Source: RUG11462 sp045539315 (lineage in GTDB: Bacteria > Bacillota > Clostridia > Oscillospirales > Acutalibacteraceae). Taken from it: 64,000 nucleotides of DNA. The translations under genes and the position numbers were made by a program. The first letter of the stretch is position 1. Every line of letters starts with the position of its first letter. Below, piece by piece: positions 1 to 7,646 of this stretch. The DNA lies in assembly GCA_045539315.1 (NCBI GenBank), contig JAZQFC010000017.1:1-64000 (forward strand), read 5' to 3'. Below the pieces are notes generated by a model. That model searched no databases and was not told where the DNA came from. It saw only the letters and a list, made by a program, of their open reading frames with translations.

Positions 1-177
1 ATGACAGGTGAAATTTTAAATAAAAATTCAACTTCTGGTACAACTTCAAACGAAAATATGATGAATAATACTGATACAACAAGTCAGTCAATGTCTATGG
101 ATAAGTCTGATTACTTGTTAGATAATAATGATTCAACGTCAAAAAACGATAAAACAGATAAAACAACTTCAATGTAA
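1..177 (+). CDS. C-terminal part of an unknown Ser/Thr/Asn-rich protein (5' end off the window)
   Basis: Frame 1 is open from the first base to a TAA at 175-177 and gives at most 58 residues. The peptide is rich in Ser, Thr, Asn and Asp with no hydrophobic segment, which looks like a disordered C-terminal tail. An ATG sits at base 1, but the reading frame may begin upstream of the window, so this is probably a truncated view of a longer protein. A strong terminator follows 6 bases after the stop, which supports a real gene end. The family cannot be recognised. Confidence 0.5.
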   Translation: MTGEILNKNSTSGTTSNENMMNNTDTTSQSMSMDKSDYLLDNNDSTSKNDKTDKTTSM

Positions 178-183
178 TTTTTT

Positions 184-212
184 AAACAGCCCGAAAAAAT
201 TCGGGCTGTTTT
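184..212 (+). terminator. Intrinsic terminator
   Basis: AAACAGCCCGAA (184-195) pairs perfectly with TTCGGGCTGTTT (200-211) around a 4-base loop and ends in a short T run. It closes the transcript of the gene ending at 177. Confidence 0.85.
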
Positions 213-213
213 C

Positions 214-242
214 TTGACATTGCGCTAAAAAAGGAGTAAAAT
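214..242 (+). promoter_or_regulatory. Sigma-A promoter for murT-gatD
   Basis: TTGACA at 214-219 and TAAAAT at 237-242 are separated by 17 bases. The murT start follows 30 bases after the -10 box. Confidence 0.8.
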
Positions 243-271
243 ATTTTCATTAAAATTAAGGAGCGAACACA

Positions 272-1651
272 GTGTTAAGGTTTTTATCGTGTTTAGTTGC
301 AAAATTTATATATTTTGTGTTAAGAGTTCTAGGCAAAGCAGGAACAACATTACCTGGAAAAATTGCTTTGAAAATTAAAAAAGACATTTTAAAAGATGTT
401 TCTAAAGGTGTTAAGGTGGTTTTAGTAACCGGTACAAATGGCAAAACTACCACCTGCAGAATTTTAGAGCAAATGTTAATTGATAGTAAAAAATCATATT
501 TTTCAAATAAAGCAGGCGCAAATTTAATTTCAGGTATCGCTACTTCTTTTATTTTAAACAGTAATGTTTTTGGAAAAAACAAAAACGAATTTGCAGTTGT
601 TGAATGTGATGAAAATGCTTTTAAAACTGTTAGTTTGTATTTAAAGCCTGAAGTCGTTTTGATTACTAATGTTTTTCGTGACCAACTTGATAGATTTGGA
701 GAAGTTTCTCAAACTCTTAATGCTATAAAACAATCTGTTTCAAATTTACCTGATTCAACTATATGTTTGTGTACTGACTGTTCACTTACATATTCTATTT
801 CAAAAGAATTTCCTAACAATAGAATTGTAACTTATGGAGTTAATTTACCATTTGACGAAAAATCTGCACAAACTGATGTTTCAGACGCGGAATACTGTAT
901 TTTCTGTCAGACTAAATATGAATACAACTATCACACTTTTGGTCATTTAGGCGGATTTTATTGTCCTAATTGTGGTTATAAAAGAGTAACACCTGACGTT
1001 GCAGTTGAAGAAATACTTGAGCTTAAATCGGATTACTCTCTTGTTACTATGAACATTTTAGGTGAAAAACTTGAAACACGCGTAAATGTTCCTGGAACAT
1101 ACAATATTTATAATGCAGCAGGCGCTGCTCTTGCTCTTGCTCAATTTGGCTTTTCTGCAAAAGAAATTGTAAAATCAATTGCAGGTTTTGATTCTGCTTT
1201 CGGTAGAATGGAAAAATGGACTAATAATGGTAAAAATATTAGTATGATTTTGATTAAGAACCCTGCAGGATTTACACAAGTAACTGCTCATTTATCAAGA
1301 ATTGATACTGATTTTTCTGCAATTTTTTGCTTAAATGATAATATTTCTGATGGAACTGACATCAGTTGGATTTGGGATGTTCATTTTCATGATTTGTTTA
1401 ACAGTGAGCATTTAAAAAATGTTTATATGTGTGGTAAAAGAGCATATGATTTAGCAATTTTATTTAAATATAATGGTTTTGATGCTGAAAAAATTAATAT
1501 TATAGAAAATGAAGATTATGATAAAGAAATCGAAATTATTTTAGAAGAAACAAAGACAAGAGATGTATTTATTATTCCATCTTATTCTTCTATGATGAAA
1601 CAAAGGTCTAAAATTGCACAAAATTTCGGCGGAAAGGAGTTCTGGGAATAA
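272..1651 (+). CDS. murT: Lipid II isoglutaminyl synthase, MurT subunit
   Basis: The 459-residue protein is a Mur-ligase-family enzyme. With GatD it amidates D-glutamate of lipid II to D-isoglutamine at the cytoplasmic face of the membrane. The ATP loop TGTNGKTT is at residues 53-60. A four-cysteine zinc ribbon insert (C209, C212, C231, C234) is diagnostic for MurT rather than MurC-F. A C-terminal DUF1727-type domain follows. The start is GTG at 272, chosen because AAGGAG (258-263) lies 8 bases upstream. The stop overlaps the gatD start by one base, as expected for a coupled two-subunit enzyme. Length fits the family. Confidence 0.95.
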   Translation: MLRFLSCLVAKFIYFVLRVLGKAGTTLPGKIALKIKKDILKDVSKGVKVVLVTGTNGKTTTCRILEQMLIDSKKSYFSNKAGANLISGIATSFILNSNVFGKNKNEFAVVECDENAFKTVSLYLKPEVVLITNVFRDQLDRFGEVSQTLNAIKQSVSNLPDSTICLCTDCSLTYSISKEFPNNRIVTYGVNLPFDEKSAQTDVSDAEYCIFCQTKYEYNYHTFGHLGGFYCPNCGYKRVTPDVAVEEILELKSDYSLVTMNILGEKLETRVNVPGTYNIYNAAGAALALAQFGFSAKEIVKSIAGFDSAFGRMEKWTNNGKNISMILIKNPAGFTQVTAHLSRIDTDFSAIFCLNDNISDGTDISWIWDVHFHDLFNSEHLKNVYMCGKRAYDLAILFKYNGFDAEKINIIENEDYDKEIEIILEETKTRDVFIIPSYSSMMKQRSKIAQNFGGKEFWE

Positions 1652-2373
1652 TGAATATTAATATTTATCACATTTATCCTGATTTACTCAACCTTTACGG
1701 CGATAGGGGTAATATTGTTTGTTTGAAACATAGACTTGAAACTAGAGGTATCAGCGCAACTGTTAAGGAAGTAAGACTTGGCGAGAAATTTAATCCTGAT
1801 GACGCCGATATTGTTTTAATCGGTGGCGGGCAAGATTTTGAACAAGGTTTGCTTTTAAATGATTTAAAAGGCGATAAAGAAAAAGCAATTAAATATGCTA
1901 TTGAAGATGAAAAAACATTTTTAGCAGTTTGTGGTGGTTATCAAATGCTTGGTAATTATCTCAAAAAAACTGATGGCACTCAAGTTGATTTCATTGGTGC
2001 AATTGATTTTTACTCCGTTGATAACAAAACAAGAATGACCGGAAACTATGCTTTTGAAACAGATGATAAAATCAAAATTGTTGGTTTTGAAAATCATTCC
2101 GGTAAAACATATTTAGGAGAAAAAATCAAACCTTTAGGCAAAGTATTAAAAGGGTTTGGTAATAACGGCGAAGATGGTACTGAAGGCGCTATTTATAAAA
2201 ACACTTTTTGTACTTATTCACATGGACCTGTTTTGCCTAAAAATCCACAATTTGCTGATATGCTTATTAAGAAAGCGTTATTTAAAAAATATGGTGATGT
2301 TGAACTTGAATATATTGATGATACTTTTGAAAACAAAGCACACGATTATATTTTAAATTCATATATTTTATAA
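1651..2373 (+). CDS. gatD: Lipid II isoglutaminyl synthase, glutamine amidotransferase subunit GatD
   Basis: The 240-residue protein is a CobB/CobQ-type class I glutamine amidotransferase that supplies ammonia to MurT. The nucleophile is C94 in the VCGGYQ elbow, and the likely catalytic histidine is H191 in YSHGP. The start overlaps the murT stop by one base (TAATG), which indicates translational coupling. The gene ends at an intrinsic terminator, so murT-gatD forms a complete two-gene operon. Amidated lipid II is expected to be the transpeptidation substrate in this organism; that last point is inference from the family. Confidence 0.95.
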   Translation: MNINIYHIYPDLLNLYGDRGNIVCLKHRLETRGISATVKEVRLGEKFNPDDADIVLIGGGQDFEQGLLLNDLKGDKEKAIKYAIEDEKTFLAVCGGYQMLGNYLKKTDGTQVDFIGAIDFYSVDNKTRMTGNYAFETDDKIKIVGFENHSGKTYLGEKIKPLGKVLKGFGNNGEDGTEGAIYKNTFCTYSHGPVLPKNPQFADMLIKKALFKKYGDVELEYIDDTFENKAHDYILNSYIL

Positions 2374-2402
2374 AAAAACTGCACTTTTTGTGCAGTTTTT
2401 TA
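2373..2402 (+). terminator. Intrinsic terminator of murT-gatD
   Basis: AAAAAACTGCAC and GTGCAGTTTTTT pair around a 5-T loop. The stem begins at the last base of the gatD stop codon and ends in a T run. Confidence 0.85.
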
Positions 2403-2479
2403 ATTTATTTACTTATTATTCACAATTTTGTTTGTTAGTTGTATTATAATTAAATCACAATATGAAAGGATTTGTGTTT

Positions 2480-2887
2480 ATGCTTCGTGAGAAATTAATG
2501 CAATTAATGTATAATAAATACGGAAATGATGAATTAAATATCACTTTGCTTGGCGCTGCTTTAGTTTTAGCGGTTATAAATTTATTTTTTCATTTTTCAT
2601 TGATTTATATTTTGCAAACTATTTGTCTTGTTTTATTTTTTATAAGGTTTTTCTCAAGTAATCATCAAGCAAGAGCAAATGAGAATAATAAATTTTTAAG
2701 CTTTAAATCAAAATTTAAGAAAAAAGATTATAATACTGTTTATACTAATTACACTCAACCTAAAGACGCTGGATATAAATATTTTAAATGCAAATCTTGT
2801 GGCACAAAACTTCGAGTGCCAAAGAAAAAAGGTAAAATAACAATAACTTGTCCTAAATGCAGAAATAGTTTTAAAGGAAAATCTTAA
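2480..2887 (+). CDS. Small membrane protein with C-terminal zinc ribbon
   Basis: From ATG 2480 the protein is 135 residues. Two closely spaced hydrophobic segments (about residues 25-60) are followed by a basic stretch and a C-terminal Cys4 zinc ribbon with CKSCGTKLRVP and CPKCRNSF halves. I preferred ATG 2480 over the in-frame ATG 2462 because GAAAGGA (2464-2470) then sits 9 bases upstream as the ribosome site; an isolated TATAAT lies at 2445-2450. The arrangement resembles small clostridial membrane proteins of unknown function. It is monocistronic, followed by a terminator. No specific function can be given. Confidence 0.75.
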   Translation: MLREKLMQLMYNKYGNDELNITLLGAALVLAVINLFFHFSLIYILQTICLVLFFIRFFSSNHQARANENNKFLSFKSKFKKKDYNTVYTNYTQPKDAGYKYFKCKSCGTKLRVPKKKGKITITCPKCRNSFKGKS

Positions 2888-2892
2888 ATTTC

Positions 2893-2927
2893 AAAAACGA
2901 ATTAACTTTTAGTTAGTTCGTTTTTTT
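2893..2927 (+). terminator. Intrinsic terminator
   Basis: An ACGAATTAACT / AGTTAGTTCGT stem with one G-T pair is followed by seven Ts. It closes the gene ending at 2887. Confidence 0.8.
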
Positions 2928-2928
2928 A

Positions 2929-2957
2929 TTGACAATAAAAAAGCAATATTGTATAAT
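2929..2957 (+). promoter_or_regulatory. Sigma-A promoter for the permease-LUD pair
   Basis: TTGACA (2929-2934) and TATAAT (2952-2957) are spaced by 17 bases, a consensus promoter. Only 32 bases separate the -10 box from the start codon, which leaves no room for a riboswitch. Confidence 0.9.
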
Positions 2958-2989
2958 GTTTTTGTTGATTAGATAGGAGATTTAGTTTA

Positions 2990-3859
2990 ATGTTAGAAGT
3001 TTTAATTCATACTTTTAAACATACTTTGATAGACTCGGCAAAAATTTTACCGTTTTTATTTATTGTGTTTTTGTTTTTAGAATATATTGAACATAAAATG
3101 TCTGAAAAAAGCCATGAACTTATTCATAAAGCAGGAAAATTTGGCCCGTTAATCGGTGGAATTCTTGGAACTATTCCTCAATGTGGTTTTTCAGTTATGG
3201 CATCAAATTTGTATGCTACCAGAGTGATAACTCTTGGCACTTTAATTTCGATATTTTTATCTACATCAGATGAAATGCTAATAATTATGCTTGCTTCCGC
3301 AGATAAAGTATCTGTTATTACAAAAGGTCTGTATTTGGTTTTGATAAAAGCAGTTATTGCAATTTTTGCAGGTTTTATAATTGATTTAATTTTAAGAAAA
3401 AGAAAAATTGTAGAAAAAGAAAAAATTCACGATTTTTGTGAACAAGAAAAATGTAAATGTGAACATGGCGTTTTTCGTTCAGCAGTTCATCACACTTTGA
3501 GAGTTATTTTCTTTATTTTTATCGTTTCATTTGTGCTTAATTTCGTTATTGAATACTTTGGTGAAGATATGCTCGCTAAAATTTTATTAAAAAACAGTAT
3601 CTTTGCGCCTGTTTTAGCCGGTATTGTTGGTCTTATTCCAAATTGCGCTTCTAGTGTTGTAATAACCGAAATGTTTTTATCTGATGCAATAAGTTTTGGT
3701 TCGTGTCTTTCTGGTTTGCTTGTAGGAAGCGGCGTTGGTTTGTTGATTTTATTTAAAGTAAACAGACCAATGAAAAAGAATTTGTTTATTGTAGCACTAT
3801 TGTTTGTTATCGGTGTTTCTTGTGGAATTATTTTTGATTTAATTGGTATTAGTTTATAA
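2990..3859 (+). CDS. Putative 10-TM heavy-metal exporter / manganese transporter family permease (ArsP_2-like)
   Basis: The 289-residue protein is almost entirely hydrophobic. It has two similar halves: GTIPQCGFSV near residue 65 and GLIPNCASSV near residue 215, each a Pro-x-Cys motif in a helix break. This two-fold repeat with conserved cysteines is typical of the putative heavy-metal exporter family (PF11449), also labelled putative manganese transporter. A cysteine- and lysine-rich cytoplasmic loop (FCEQEKCKCEHG, about residues 148-159) joins the halves and could bind metal; that is inference. It is transcribed from a consensus promoter together with the LUD gene 13 bases downstream. Substrate and direction cannot be read from sequence. 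Confidence 0.75.
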   Translation: MLEVLIHTFKHTLIDSAKILPFLFIVFLFLEYIEHKMSEKSHELIHKAGKFGPLIGGILGTIPQCGFSVMASNLYATRVITLGTLISIFLSTSDEMLIIMLASADKVSVITKGLYLVLIKAVIAIFAGFIIDLILRKRKIVEKEKIHDFCEQEKCKCEHGVFRSAVHHTLRVIFFIFIVSFVLNFVIEYFGEDMLAKILLKNSIFAPVLAGIVGLIPNCASSVVITEMFLSDAISFGSCLSGLLVGSGVGLLILFKVNRPMKKNLFIVALLFVIGVSCGIIFDLIGISL

Positions 3860-3872
3860 AGGAGTAATTATT

Positions 3873-4502
3873 ATGGGATGTAAAGAAAATAAAAACAGAC
3901 TTTTTGCTCAAAAGGTTATAAAAAATATGCAGTCAAGATTTATGGACGCATATTTTTGTGAAACCAAAGAAGATGCAAAAGAAAAAGCGCTTGAACTTAT
4001 TGAAACAGGTTCAACTGTTTCTTGGGGCGGTACTATGACTATGAAAGAAATTGGTCTTTTAACTGCGCTCAAGCAAGGAGATTATAATCTTTTAGACAGA
4101 GCAAATGCTAAAGATGGTCAAGATGTTCAAAGAGAAGCGTTTTTTGCTGATTACTATATTATGAGCGCTAATGCAATTAGTGATGATGGTCAATTGATTA
4201 ACATTGATGGCAACGGAAACAGATGTGCAGCACTTGTTTTTGGTCCTAAAAATGTTATTGTTATCGCAGGTATGAACAAAGTAGTTCAAGGATATGATAA
4301 TGCATTGAACAGAGCAAGAACTGTTGCTGCTCCGCTTAATATTCAACGTTTTCCGGATAAAAACACAGGTTGCTCGCAAACAGGTGGTTGCACTGACTGT
4401 AAGTCGCCTGACTGTATTTGTTGTAATATTGTTACTACAAGAATTTCAAGACCTGCAGGTAAAATTAAAGTTATTCTTGTTAATGAAGATTTAGGCTTTT
4501 AA
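3873..4502 (+). CDS. LUD-domain protein (LutC/YkgG-like, DUF162)
   Basis: From ATG 3873 the protein is 209 residues. It matches the LUD (lactate utilisation) domain, with a GSTVSWGGTMT nucleotide-like loop early and RCAALVFGPKNVIVIAG in the middle. A C-terminal cysteine cluster (C-S-Q-T-G-G-C-x2-C-x4-C-x-CC) is typical of stand-alone clostridial LUD proteins and may bind a metal or Fe-S cluster. The start was chosen because AAAGGAG (3858-3864) lies 8 bases upstream; the frame is open further up but overlaps the permease. It follows the permease by 13 bases, so the two are co-transcribed. The role is unknown; no LutA/LutB partners are adjacent. Confidence 0.8.
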   Translation: MGCKENKNRLFAQKVIKNMQSRFMDAYFCETKEDAKEKALELIETGSTVSWGGTMTMKEIGLLTALKQGDYNLLDRANAKDGQDVQREAFFADYYIMSANAISDDGQLINIDGNGNRCAALVFGPKNVIVIAGMNKVVQGYDNALNRARTVAAPLNIQRFPDKNTGCSQTGGCTDCKSPDCICCNIVTTRISRPAGKIKVILVNEDLGF

Positions 4503-4510
4503 ATTTATCA

Positions 4511-4539
4511 TTGATTTTTTAAAATATGTATGATATAAT
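4511..4539 (+). promoter_or_regulatory. Sigma-A promoter for the COG2509 flavoprotein
   Basis: TTGATT (4511-4516) and TATAAT (4534-4539) are spaced by 17 bases. The predicted transcript has a leader of about 75 bases that contains the hairpin at 4569-4596. Confidence 0.7.
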
Positions 4540-4568
4540 ATATTGGAATTAAAATTCCATAGAAAATT

Positions 4569-4596
4569 AAATGTCTCCTAAAAATAGGGGACATTT
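4569..4596 (+). other. Leader hairpin, function unknown
   Basis: AAATGTCTCC (4569-4578) pairs with GGGGACATTT (4587-4596), ten base pairs with one G-T pair and an 8-base loop. No U tract follows (TGTGTTG), so it is a poor terminator. It lies between a good promoter and the ribosome site, and could stabilise the mRNA or act in attenuation. Confidence 0.45.
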
Positions 4597-4623
4597 GTGT
4601 TGTAAAAAGGAATGAGTATAAAT

Positions 4624-6000
4624 ATGAAGATTTATGATGAAATTATTATTGGTGGCGGTATTTGTGGAATTATGGCGGCGAAACGCCTGATTGATAACGA
4701 AAAGACAAGAAAAGTTGCGATTATCGAAAAGGGTAGAGAGTTAACTCGCAGAAAATGCCCTGCTTCTGATAAACAAAGATGTGTTCATTGTGGTATCTGT
4801 AGTATTACTTCAGGTATGGCGGGCGCTGGTGCTTTTTCTGATGGTAAATTTAATCTTGGTACTGCTTATGGTGGTACATTAGGTGATGAACTTGGCGAGA
4901 ATCGTGCGACTTTTTACATAGATGAAGTTGACCGTATTTTAAGTGAGCATGCTGAAGATTATCCTGAACTTTATCATTCAAACGATGAATTGAAATTAAA
5001 ATGCGTTCAAAATAATTTAACGCTTCTTGATATGAATGTTCGTCATTTAGGTACCGATAAGAATTTTAAAACAATGTTTAATATCATAGAAGATATTGAG
5101 AAAAATGGTGTTGAAATCTTCTCTGAAACTACTTGTAAAAAGGTTAAAAAAGAAGGCGATGTTTACAGAATTTCTTGTGACAATGAAGACTTTTTTGCTA
5201 AACATATTATCGTTGCAACAGGTCGTACAGGGGCGCCTTTTGTAGAAAAATTCTGTAATGATTTTGGTATAAAACTCCATGCAAACGCTGTTGATATCGG
5301 TGTTCGTGTTGAAATGAAAGATATTATCTGGAGAGAATTTTCAGAAAAAATTTACGAGCCAAAAATTCTTTATAAAACAAAAACTTATGAAGATAAATGT
5401 AGAATGTTCTGTTTTAACCAAGGTGGTTATGTTTCTGCAGAAAGTAATGATGGTATCGTTACTGCTAATGGTCACTCTTATGCTGATGCAGATAAGAAAA
5501 GTGAGAATTGTAACTTTGCTATTCTTTCTTCAATTAAATTTACAGAGCCATTTAATCAACCTACTAAATATGCAACAAATATTGCAGAAGATATGAATAT
5601 GATAGGCGATGGCAATGTTGTTGTTCAGCGTTTTGGCGACCTTATGAAAGGCAGAAGAACTACTGAAAGCAGGCTTTTAAAAAGCACAGTAATTCCTACT
5701 TTGAAAGCAACTCCTGGCGACCTTAGTATGGTTATGCCACATAGACATATGACTAATATTATTGAAACTATTTACGCTCTTGATAAAGTTGCTCCGGGTA
5801 CTGCAAATGATGACACTTTGCTTTATGGTTGTGAGAATAAATATTATTCAATTAGACCTCATTTTATTAATGATAAATTTGAAGTTGCTGATGGTATTTA
5901 TATTTTAGGCGATGGTTCAGGTATTTGCCGTGGACTTTCACAGTCAGGCGCTATGGGTATTTACGCAGCAGACTGTATTTGCAATTCAATTAAAGGATAA
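4624..6000 (+). CDS. FAD-dependent oxidoreductase, COG2509 family
   Basis: The 458-residue protein opens with a dinucleotide fold, IIIGGGICGIMAA, at about residues 7-19. A cysteine cluster, KCPASDKQRCVHCGIC (about residues 46-61), precedes the GAFSDGKFNLGT signature shared with the second COG2509 protein at 24868-26448. The C-terminal GDGSGICRGLSQSGAMG segment is the FAD-closing motif of the family. ATG 4624 is preferred to ATG 4612 because the latter abuts AAAAGGA (4605-4611). Members are annotated as uncharacterised FAD-dependent dehydrogenases. This copy lacks the longer N-terminal domain of the other and has extra cysteines that could hold an Fe-S cluster or disulfide. Physiological substrate unknown. 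Confidence 0.8.
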   Translation: MKIYDEIIIGGGICGIMAAKRLIDNEKTRKVAIIEKGRELTRRKCPASDKQRCVHCGICSITSGMAGAGAFSDGKFNLGTAYGGTLGDELGENRATFYIDEVDRILSEHAEDYPELYHSNDELKLKCVQNNLTLLDMNVRHLGTDKNFKTMFNIIEDIEKNGVEIFSETTCKKVKKEGDVYRISCDNEDFFAKHIIVATGRTGAPFVEKFCNDFGIKLHANAVDIGVRVEMKDIIWREFSEKIYEPKILYKTKTYEDKCRMFCFNQGGYVSAESNDGIVTANGHSYADADKKSENCNFAILSSIKFTEPFNQPTKYATNIAEDMNMIGDGNVVVQRFGDLMKGRRTTESRLLKSTVIPTLKATPGDLSMVMPHRHMTNIIETIYALDKVAPGTANDDTLLYGCENKYYSIRPHFINDKFEVADGIYILGDGSGICRGLSQSGAMGIYAADCICNSIKG

Positions 6001-6005
6001 TATTC

Positions 6006-6034
6006 AAAAAAGCCTTCCGTTTGGAAGGCTTTTT
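6006..6034. terminator. Bidirectional intrinsic terminator
   Basis: AAAAGCCTTCC and GGAAGGCTTTT pair around GTTT, with A and T runs on both sides. It serves the flavoprotein gene on + and the dinB-associated pair on -. Confidence 0.85.
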
Positions 6035-6272
6035 ATATTTCTACTTCTACAAACCATTTATCTTTTTCTAAAAATAAATAGGTTTGTTTGTTTGAAATAA
6101 TACAAGTATATCTTATTCCTGCGCCACCTGCTTTTAGCGAAACTGCGTTACAGATGTTTGTAATTCTATCAATATTAAAAACTTTACCGTCTGCCCATAT
6201 AATAGATGTTGGAATAATGCTACCATCTGTCTCAAAGGTAGCATTAACAGAAACATATTCTTTTTTATACAT
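6033..6272 (-). CDS. Conserved small protein encoded with dinB, function unknown
   Basis: The 79-residue protein has a compact beta-rich composition. It includes FETDGSIIPTSIIWADGKVF, an alternation typical of a small barrel, then IDRITNICN, a GGAGIRYTC segment and a terminal WFVEV. It starts at ATG 6270-6272 behind an AGGAG site and lies 9 bases downstream of dinB on the same strand, so it is in the SOS-regulated dinB transcript. The stop codon overlaps the terminator stem. I do not recognise a named family. Co-transcription suggests, without proving, a role linked to translesion synthesis. Confidence 0.75.
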   Translation of the reverse strand: MYKKEYVSVNATFETDGSIIPTSIIWADGKVFNIDRITNICNAVSLKAGGAGIRYTCIISNKQTYLFLEKDKWFVEVEI

Positions 6273-6281
6273 ATTTTCTCC

Positions 6282-7535
6282 TTATAATTTGTTTTTCAAC
6301 ACGCCAACAGGATGAATTAAATGGTCATCATGTGGATTAAATTCTGAAATATCGGTAGTTTTAAGCAAATTTGCTCTTTGAATGGTATAGTTGCCATAAC
6401 GATTTTTTAGCCAGTCAACAGTTTTATCAATTCGCTCTAACTTCGCCTTTTTCTCGGTATTGGTGAAAAAATCATACTGCATCGCAGTTTTAGCCGAAGA
6501 AAAATCCGATACTACAACACCAATGCTTCTTATCGGATTTTCAAAATTATAGTTGTTTAAAAATAGGGAATAGGCTTCGTCTGCAATTTCTCTTGTAATA
6601 TCTGTTTCGAATTTTAATTTCTTTTGAAAACTTGTTGTAACTAATTTATTGTCTCTCGCATGGAATTTAACAATTTTACATCTAAAACCTTGCTCTCGCA
6701 GTCTTCTGCCAACGCTTTCTGCAAGTACAAATAAAACAGATTTAACATCTTCATTTGTTAATAAATCTCTAGGCGTAGTAGTAGAATTTCCGATAGATTT
6801 AATATCAGGCAATTTGCTTATCTTATAAACTGGTGTCATATCATATCCGTTAGCATAAGAATGAAGCATAATACCAATTTTACCAAACCATTTTTGCAAA
6901 AGTTCAGGCTCTGTATTTGCGATATCTCCAATAGTATAACGATAGTGACTTTGCAGTTTTTTATACGTTGCAGGACCTACATATAATAGGTCATTTGCAG
7001 GCAGTGGCCACACTATATCTTTAAAATTTTCCTTGGAAATTACCGTAACAGCATCGGGTTTTTTATAGTCGCTCCCGAGTTTAGAAAATATTTTGTTAAA
7101 ACTAACGCCGATACTGACGGTAATTCCAAGTTCTGATTTTACCCTTTTTCTGATGATGTGCGCGAGTTTTTCACCACCACCATATAAATGGGCAGTTTTT
7201 GAAACATCAACCCAAGACTCATCAATTCCAAAAGCCTCAATGGTATCAGTATAATCAGACAAAATTTTATGCACTTCTTTCGAAAAGCGCATATATAAAG
7301 GAAAGTTAGGTGGTACAATAACAAGACCAGGGCATTTGTTTTTTGCCGACCACAACGGTTCACCAACTTTTAAATCATATTTTGAAGCAATTTCATTTTT
7401 AGTAAGTATTATACCATGCCTACTTTTATCATCGCCACCAACTGCAACAGGCATATTTCTAATTTCCGGTCTATGCAAACATTCAACCGAAGCATAAAAC
7501 TTATTACAGTCAATATGAAGAATAACCCTTTCCAT
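6282..7535 (-). CDS. dinB: DNA polymerase IV (Y-family translesion polymerase)
   Basis: The 417-residue protein carries Y-family motifs. HIDCNKFYASVE near the N-terminus supplies the first metal-binding Asp, and FGIDESWVDVS near residue 105 supplies the Asp-Glu pair. A helix-hairpin-helix and little-finger domain follow. It performs error-prone bypass of damaged templates. The start is ATG 7533-7535 with GGGTGA (7541-7546) as ribosome site. A LexA-type box lies between the -10 box and the start, so it should be induced by DNA damage. The first metal motif reads DCNKFYASVE, where many DinB proteins have DMDAFYA or DCDAFYA; DCN variants are known in clostridial UmuC-like proteins. Confidence 0.92.
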   Translation of the reverse strand: MERVILHIDCNKFYASVECLHRPEIRNMPVAVGGDDKSRHGIILTKNEIASKYDLKVGEPLWSAKNKCPGLVIVPPNFPLYMRFSKEVHKILSDYTDTIEAFGIDESWVDVSKTAHLYGGGEKLAHIIRKRVKSELGITVSIGVSFNKIFSKLGSDYKKPDAVTVISKENFKDIVWPLPANDLLYVGPATYKKLQSHYRYTIGDIANTEPELLQKWFGKIGIMLHSYANGYDMTPVYKISKLPDIKSIGNSTTTPRDLLTNEDVKSVLFVLAESVGRRLREQGFRCKIVKFHARDNKLVTTSFQKKLKFETDITREIADEAYSLFLNNYNFENPIRSIGVVVSDFSSAKTAMQYDFFTNTEKKAKLERIDKTVDWLKNRYGNYTIQRANLLKTTDISEFNPHDDHLIHPVGVLKNKL

Positions 7536-7549
7536 TTATATCACCCAAA

Positions 7550-7563
7550 AGAACAAATGTTCG
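7550..7563 (-). promoter_or_regulatory. LexA (SOS) operator upstream of dinB
   Basis: Read on the - strand, the site CGAACATTTGTTCT is a near-perfect dyad. It closely follows the Gram-positive LexA consensus CGAAC-N4-GTTCG. It sits between the -10 box (7572-7577) and the ribosome site, an effective repressor position. Confidence 0.8.
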
Positions 7564-7571
7564 ATAAATTT

Positions 7572-7600
7572 ATTTTACACTAAAATATGTCGTTTGTCAA
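7572..7600 (-). promoter_or_regulatory. Sigma-A promoter for dinB
   Basis: On the - strand TTGACA (7595-7600) and TAAAAT (7572-7577) are 17 bases apart. The LexA box lies 8 bases downstream of the -10 box. Confidence 0.85.
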
Positions 7601-7610
7601 TAGGAAAAAT

Positions 7611-7643
7611 AAAAAAAGAGATGCCTTTTTTAGCATCTCTTTT
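7611..7643 (-). terminator. Intrinsic terminator of the CPBP gene
   Basis: AAAAGAGATGC and GCATCTCTTTT form the stem. On the - strand it is followed by a run of Ts complementary to the A run at 7611-7617. Confidence 0.8.
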
Positions 7644-7646
7644 AAG

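Noticed and set aside
2958..2989. Manganese (yybP-ykoY) riboswitch ahead of the permease
   Set aside because: Only 32 bases lie between the -10 box and the start codon, too short for any aptamer.
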